Source of the DNA: Conidiobolus incongruus B7586
Taxonomy: Eukaryota > Entomophthoromycota > Entomophthoromycetes > Entomophthorales > Conidiobolaceae
Reading direction: 5' to 3'
NCBI GenBank assembly: GCA_000697335.1
Contig: JNEM01010746.1
Span: 1 to 13,002, forward strand
DNA: 13,002 bases
Part shown: in pieces, positions 8,611 through 13,002 of the stretch
How the letters are laid out: each line of letters opens with the position of its first letter
Numbering within the stretch: position 1 is the first letter of the stretch
Translations under genes and position numbers: made by a program
Notes under the pieces: generated by a model
The model's database searches: none
What the model was told of the DNA's origin: nothing
The model's input: only the letters and a program-made list of their open reading frames with translations

Positions 8611-8683
8611 GCCCGGCTAGCTCAATCGGTAGAGCGTGAGACTCTTAATCTCAAGGTTGTGGGTTCGACCCCCACGTTGGGTG
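8611..8683 (+). tRNA. tRNA-Lys(CTT), copy 2
   Basis: A 73-base tRNA identical in every base to the one at 2849-2921, with the same acceptor stem, A box, CTT anticodon loop (CTCTTAA) and GGTTCGACCCC B box, on the opposite strand. Its 5' flank is ordinary AT-rich sequence, showing what the other copy's flank would look like without the LTR-like insertion. Confidence 0.97.
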
Positions 8684-8713
8684 CTGTATCAACGAATACA
8701 TTTACTTTGATTC

Positions 8714-8718
8714 TTTTT
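8714..8718 (+). terminator. Possible Pol III terminator of tRNA-Lys copy 2
   Basis: This is the first run of five T's after the tRNA, about 30 bases past its end; a seven-T run follows at about 8721. As with copy 1 there is no T-run immediately behind the gene. Confidence 0.4.
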
Positions 8719-8729
8719 CCTTTTTTTAC

Positions 8730-9583
8730 TTTTAATATAATATCCCAACCATTTGATTTAACTAATTTCAAATATTATTCCTAGTATTTAATAACATTAT
8801 TTACCCTTTATTTTTAAAATTATATTGAAATTTAATTTTTTATAATTAATTTCTATATTTTTACTTACATTTTTCTTTAATTTTATTCTTTTATTCAATT
8901 CACAAAATTTTTTTTATTAAATTTAATATAATATATATTATTTTCTATAGTTTATATGATAATATATTTGATTTATATTAATTATTATTCGTTTATAAAA
9001 AACTATAACTAATAAATCTATTTAAAAAGTTATATTTATATATTATATTTTAATTTGCTAGTATCTTTCTAAATTTTTTGATTGACTAATTTTCAGAACT
9101 TTCACAAATCCATAATTATAAATATTTGTAATAAATTAAAATCTTATTTTTAAAATTTAAATCATTTATTAATTCTGATTTTGGTAATTAATTATTATAT
9201 TTATAATTCACAACATATATTTAAATATTATTAACTATATACATTGTTTCGAAAATTATAAAATTTATTTAAAACAATGCTATATTCAATAATCTAAATT
9301 ATAAATTATAATACTGAAATAATAGTGATCGATTGTATTATAATTTGTTTTTCATAGTTATATAGAGCAGTATTAATGTCATAAAATACATTGAATGATA
9401 AATAAAAAAATATAAATTTGAAATATTATCTGAATCATAGTATAAAATTGAAATGTAATATTTAGTAATTATTAATTTCTAATGTATTAAAATATAAAAC
9501 GCGTATTTAACAATAAAAGTGTAAAATTTTTAGATTGAAAGAAAAATTAATTAAAATAAAATGTATTGAAAAAATATTCCAAT
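8730..9583. other. AT-rich spacer
   Basis: No ORF of interest, no RNA-like structure and no transposon similarity is seen between the tRNA-Lys and tRNA-Ser genes. Confidence 0.6.
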
Positions 9584-9589
9584 AAAAAA
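9584..9589 (-). terminator. Pol III terminator of tRNA-Ser
   Basis: On the reverse strand a run of six T's begins directly after the discriminator base of tRNA-Ser, a textbook Pol III stop. Confidence 0.85.
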
Positions 9590-9670
9590 CGACAAGAGCA
9601 GGATTTGAACCTACGCGGGAAATCCCATGTGCTTTCTAGGCACACGCCTTAACCACTCGGCCATCTTGTC
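9590..9670 (-). tRNA. tRNA-Ser(AGA)
   Basis: An 81-base type II tRNA without intron. The acceptor stem GACAAGA/TCTTGTC pairs perfectly, with discriminator G, as is usual for serine. The anticodon arm TGTGC-CTAGAAA-GCACA gives anticodon AGA, reading UCU and, as inosine, UCC/UCA. A long variable arm GGGA-TTT-CCC-type hairpin and a T arm around GGTTCAAATCC follow. The CCA end is not encoded. Confidence 0.96.
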
Positions 9671-10828
9671 TTGAACAAGAAGAATTAAAAACTTATTACA
9701 ATTTAATTTTGTTGTTATTTTTTTTATAAAAATGATATTTTTTCTTATTACATTTTCTATTATTATTTATTCCTTTTTCCAACAGAGTGCTTATACCAAT
9801 ATTTTACAATTCTAATAATATTTTCATTTTCATCCCAATTAGTATTCATTATAATTTTTTCTTACTTCAAATTTATTTTAAATTTATATTTTTTTATACC
9901 TTAAACTTAATATTTCACTCTAGTTACAAGTTTTCAATATTTTTTTTAAATAAATAGTTCTCTGCACAAAATTTTGCTTCATTAGAGTGTAATTTACTTT
10001 TCGATTTTTTCAATTTTTTCAATTTTTAACATAAATTTAGTTAAGTATTTTTAATAAATTTATCTTGAATTTATTATTTATTAATCATCTATAACTACTG
10101 AATATTTTTATATTTTATATAAGTTTTAAACACTGAATAATATTCTTCGCAAATATTTAAATCAATAAATTTTACACTTCGACTGATTAATGTGTTTATA
10201 ACTAGTCAATTTTATTAAAACAAAACTTCAGAAAAAAAATATACATATTAGCTAGCTGATATACATTTTAATATTCAATCTGATTTAGTGTTTAATTATG
10301 ATACATCAAACTATTAATGTAAAATTTTGCAATATTTTATGATTATTTAATTTTAATAAAAATTATAATTTTATATATAATATTTATTAACTTAAAATTT
10401 ATTATTAACTATTATTTTGAAATATATTTAAAAAAAATATTATTAAAAATAATCAAAATTATTTTTTTAATGATTTATAAAACAATTTCCAAAAAAGGAA
10501 AATAGTAATGATTTCAAAATTGATAAAAAATTTATGTTTTTAAATATAAAATTCAAAATTATACATTTATATTTATTAATTACTTTGGATTATTGTTTTA
10601 AAGCTATATTATGTTTTTGCTTAATAGTATAATATTTGAAATTAAAAATAGTACCCAATATAAATTTAATTTATTTTGATTTTATTATTTATTTATATTA
10701 ATAAATTTAATTATATAAGTTTTTAATATTTGGAATTTTGATTAAATGTAAAAAATATGCTTATTGAATTATATAGTACAGAAGAAATATGTGTTGGTCT
10801 TGGGATTATGAATTGATATCTTGCCGAA
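9671..10828. other. AT-rich spacer
   Basis: More than 1.1 kb of nearly pure A/T. The last 60-70 bases are probably the 3' UTR of the reverse small gene ending at 10829. Nothing else was found. Confidence 0.6.
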
Positions 10829-11023
10829 TTATTTGGTATTAGACAAGAATTGATATGATGAGGTATTGTGGCCAAGGATAGGCTTGAAATGTGTTTGAGC
10901 GACCATTGAATTTCTTCTGGAAGCGGCGGGAGAAGTAACTCGAGATGAAGACGGTGTTGTATTAGCAGAGTTGGGAACAGAAGTGCGATGTTCTTGCAAC
11001 TTATAAAGATACATGTAATCCAT
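10829..11023 (-). CDS. Small unrecognised Ser/Pro-rich protein, 64 aa (paralogue B)
   Basis: A single-exon ORF from ATG at 11023 (context AACAATGG, good for initiation) to TAA at 10829, in a local GC-richer island. A TATA box (GTATAAATAC) lies about 70 bp upstream. It aligns without gaps over its first 40 residues with the protein at 1392-1580. Key shared parts are SVPN (15-18), SR.TSP (27-32) and S.R.SM (35-40); here the last is SRRNSM, a classic basophilic (PKA-type) kinase consensus. It is Ser/Thr-rich and probably disordered, with no signal peptide or membrane segment. The C-terminus (SSYQFLSNTK) shares only S.YQ with its partner. No known family is recognised. Confidence 0.66.
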   Translation of the reverse strand: MDYMYLYKLQEHRTSVPNSANTTPSSSRVTSPAASRRNSMVAQTHFKPILGHNTSSYQFLSNTK

Positions 11024-11090
11024 TGTTATTGACTTTAGTGTGCGATATAATAAACTTGATAATTGCTATAATATTCATGAAAATAGCCCA

Positions 11091-11100
11091 GTATTTATAC
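11091..11100 (-). promoter_or_regulatory. TATA box of the 64-aa gene
   Basis: The reverse strand reads GTATAAATAC, a near-ideal TATA element, 68 bp before the ATG at 11023, flanked by GC-containing sequence (CTGGGC downstream). The spacing allows a short 5' UTR of roughly 35-45 bases. Confidence 0.55.
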
Positions 11101-11104
11101 TTTT

Positions 11105-12470
11105 TGAAAGCTTCTTTATTTGTAATCAGATTATTAATTAGTCCCAAGAGTTGAACTAAAATTTCGATCCACCCCAATAATCAATTAGTTGATATCAATG
11201 CATTAAATCATTTGTGTAACTATAGATAACGTGGGTGAATTCATATTGATTAAAATCTTAAAATTTCTAGATTGAACTAACTTAAATAATATTTATAAAT
11301 TATTTAATATAGTTCATGTCAAAAGTAAAACTATTTATTTCTATACAAATTTTGTAAGATTTGTATTAATATAAATTTACATTATCTAGTTTCAAAATAG
11401 ATTTTAAACATATTATTCATGATTCTACTCTATCAATTTGTATCTAAAATTATATCGATCAGGTGGTAAATTGTGATTCCAGTGATTGTTCTAAGATGAA
11501 TTGATATGTTATCATTTTGATTTTTGTGATATTCAAATACACAAGAGATTAGATATATAGCTTGATATTTATGATATTATACAATCAAAATTGATAATGG
11601 AAACGTTTCTTTCAATATTTATATTTTAGAAGATAAGAAAATAATATTGTTGGAAATATTAATTTGAATATAATCTAAATTATTAATCAAATATTAGTTA
11701 AAAATATTCAATAAACAAAAAACTATAATATATTTATAGTTTATTACTTTTTAAATATTAATGCAAAAACCTCAATGATTTAATAATATCCATTTTATTA
11801 AAAATCGCCGAATAATAGATAGTATCAATTTATCAAAGTTTGAGAGTATTTTTTAATTATACAACTTTATGTAACTCAAATAGATTTTAATTAGATATTT
11901 TAATCGTATCAGATGATCGATATTGCAGGGTTCCCAGTCCCTGAAGTTGGTGTGGATTAAATTTAGTGATAAACTTATCTATTTATCTGTTTATCAAGAA
12001 TGTATCTGACATTTTAAGTAATATAAAATCATTGTACTACTCAATATCAAACTTGCCGGTTCTTATGGAATTTTGAATATCTATTTTTATTACATAAAAA
12101 GATTTCTTTTATTATAATATTTAAAATTTTTATTAATTTATTTTTAATACTACTTAATTATAATTATATAAGAAATAGATAATGCCAAGATATTAATTAT
12201 CTTGATAATACATATGATAGATATAGACCAGCAGTTTTTGTATTATTAAGGTAATACTTATTTTTTAATAGAAAACACTCTTAAGCAATTAATTATTAAT
12301 AATCAGATACTATGCTAAATTAAATTTTTTGATATAATATATTACCTCAAAATCAAAGAAATGAGAAATTTTTTAATTTCTGATTTTTCGATTATATTAT
12401 TAAGTTCAAAATAAATTATTTACAAAATAAATAGGAGAATATATTCTTTTAAACTATATATATCTATATA
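11105..12470. other. AT-rich spacer with one GC-richer island
   Basis: The part up to about 11240 is likely upstream sequence of the 64-aa gene. A short GC-richer island at about 11915-12070 has a forward 15-codon frame (MIDIAGFPVPEVGVD) and an opposite reverse frame of about 31 codons (ending RSSDTIKISN). Neither is recognised, and no gene model is supported. The rest is nearly pure A/T. Confidence 0.45.
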
Positions 12471-13002
12471 TAATGTTTTTTTCATTTAAGATTAGCTTTT
12501 TAAATTTATTGTTTAATATAATCATATTTAAACCAAATAGTGATAATCAAAAGTTTTATATTTGAATATCATTAAAATTTAACCATAAGCCTTCTAAAAT
12601 CATTTAGACTTTTCAAGCAACTTATAAAGTTAATGTTTTGTTTATATCTGCTTTTTATCACTAAGCATATTATTTTAAAGCTAGAAAAAAACTATTTAAA
12701 ATTTATTAAAATATAAAAATTAATATTAATTATTATTTTTTAATTATTAATATTATAAAAATATATTAAATTATATTTTTGTTTTAATTAAAATATTATC
12801 AAAAGACTTTAATATTAGTAATATAAATATATTATATATATTGAAATATAAACTTAGTTTAATTAATAAAATTATAAAATATTTATTTTATAATTTAGCT
12901 AAAACTTAAAATATTAAAATAATTTTAGCTAAACAAAACTTATAAGGATAATGCTAAAATTAAAGATTTTTATAAAAAATAACTATAATTAATAAATCAT
13001 AA
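12470..13002 (+). mobile_element. Degenerate mariner transposon, copy 2 (truncated by window end)
   Basis: This aligns with copy 1 in the same orientation, from about base 50 of the window onward. It shows the same N-terminal motif (KPSKII at about 12585-12605, then AYYFKA), the linker (NLAKT.NIKIILAKQNL) and IITINK-like remains at the first catalytic motif, where the window stops. Internal stops again sit mainly at expected Gln positions. The copies differ at many sites, so they are separate old insertions or an old duplication. The catalytic C-terminal half, if present, lies outside the window. Confidence 0.8.

Noticed and set aside
1-13002. CRISPR arrays, bacterial operons or rRNA genes
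   Set aside because: No spaced direct repeats, no ribosome-binding-site gene clusters and no rRNA-like conserved blocks were seen.

Overview
This is very AT-rich nuclear eukaryotic DNA with islands of higher GC where genes lie. It is best explained as an early-diverging fungus. The S-adenosylmethionine synthetase reads as a fungal-type protein. Spliceosomal introns are tiny (49-56 bases, GT...AG, one with a clear CTAAT-type branch site). The tRNA genes are eukaryotic. Two mariner transposons are eroded mainly where glutamine or tryptophan codons have become stops, as expected from C-to-T/G-to-A decay (RIP or deaminated methylcytosine). The species cannot be named from the sequence.

Layout. 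1-1190: a dead DD34D mariner transposon, forward. 1392-1580: a small unrecognised protein gene, reverse. 1595-2816: AT-rich spacer. 2849-2921: tRNA-Lys(CTT), reverse, with a 258-bp GC-richer solo-LTR-like element (2932-3189) 10 bp upstream of its mature 5' end. 3459-4093: a three-exon TMEM242-family mitochondrial membrane protein gene, reverse. 4094-5429: AT-rich, with two doubtful small coding stretches. 5430-5597: a 55-codon membrane micro-ORF, reverse, that shares a CCAAT-box-rich divergent promoter with the S-adenosylmethionine synthetase gene (5926-7142, one intron). 7329-8072: a reverse-strand coiled-coil-like gene or gene remnant, tail to tail with the synthetase. 8611-8683: a second tRNA-Lys(CTT), identical to the first but inverted. 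9590-9670: tRNA-Ser(AGA), reverse. 10829-11023: a second small protein gene, paralogous to the one at 1392-1580, with a TATA box. 11105-12470: AT-rich spacer with one odd GC-richer island. 12470-13002: a second mariner copy in the same direction as the first, cut by the window end.

The genes do not form one pathway. They are housekeeping loci (methyl-donor synthesis, mitochondrial assembly, translation) set in transposon-eroded AT-rich DNA. The most unusual items are the pair of paralogous 62- and 64-residue proteins carrying Ser/Thr-Pro and Arg-Arg-x-Ser motifs, the LTR-like insertion placed where a Pol III-targeting element would land, and the divergent promoter with a 24-bp perfect palindrome.
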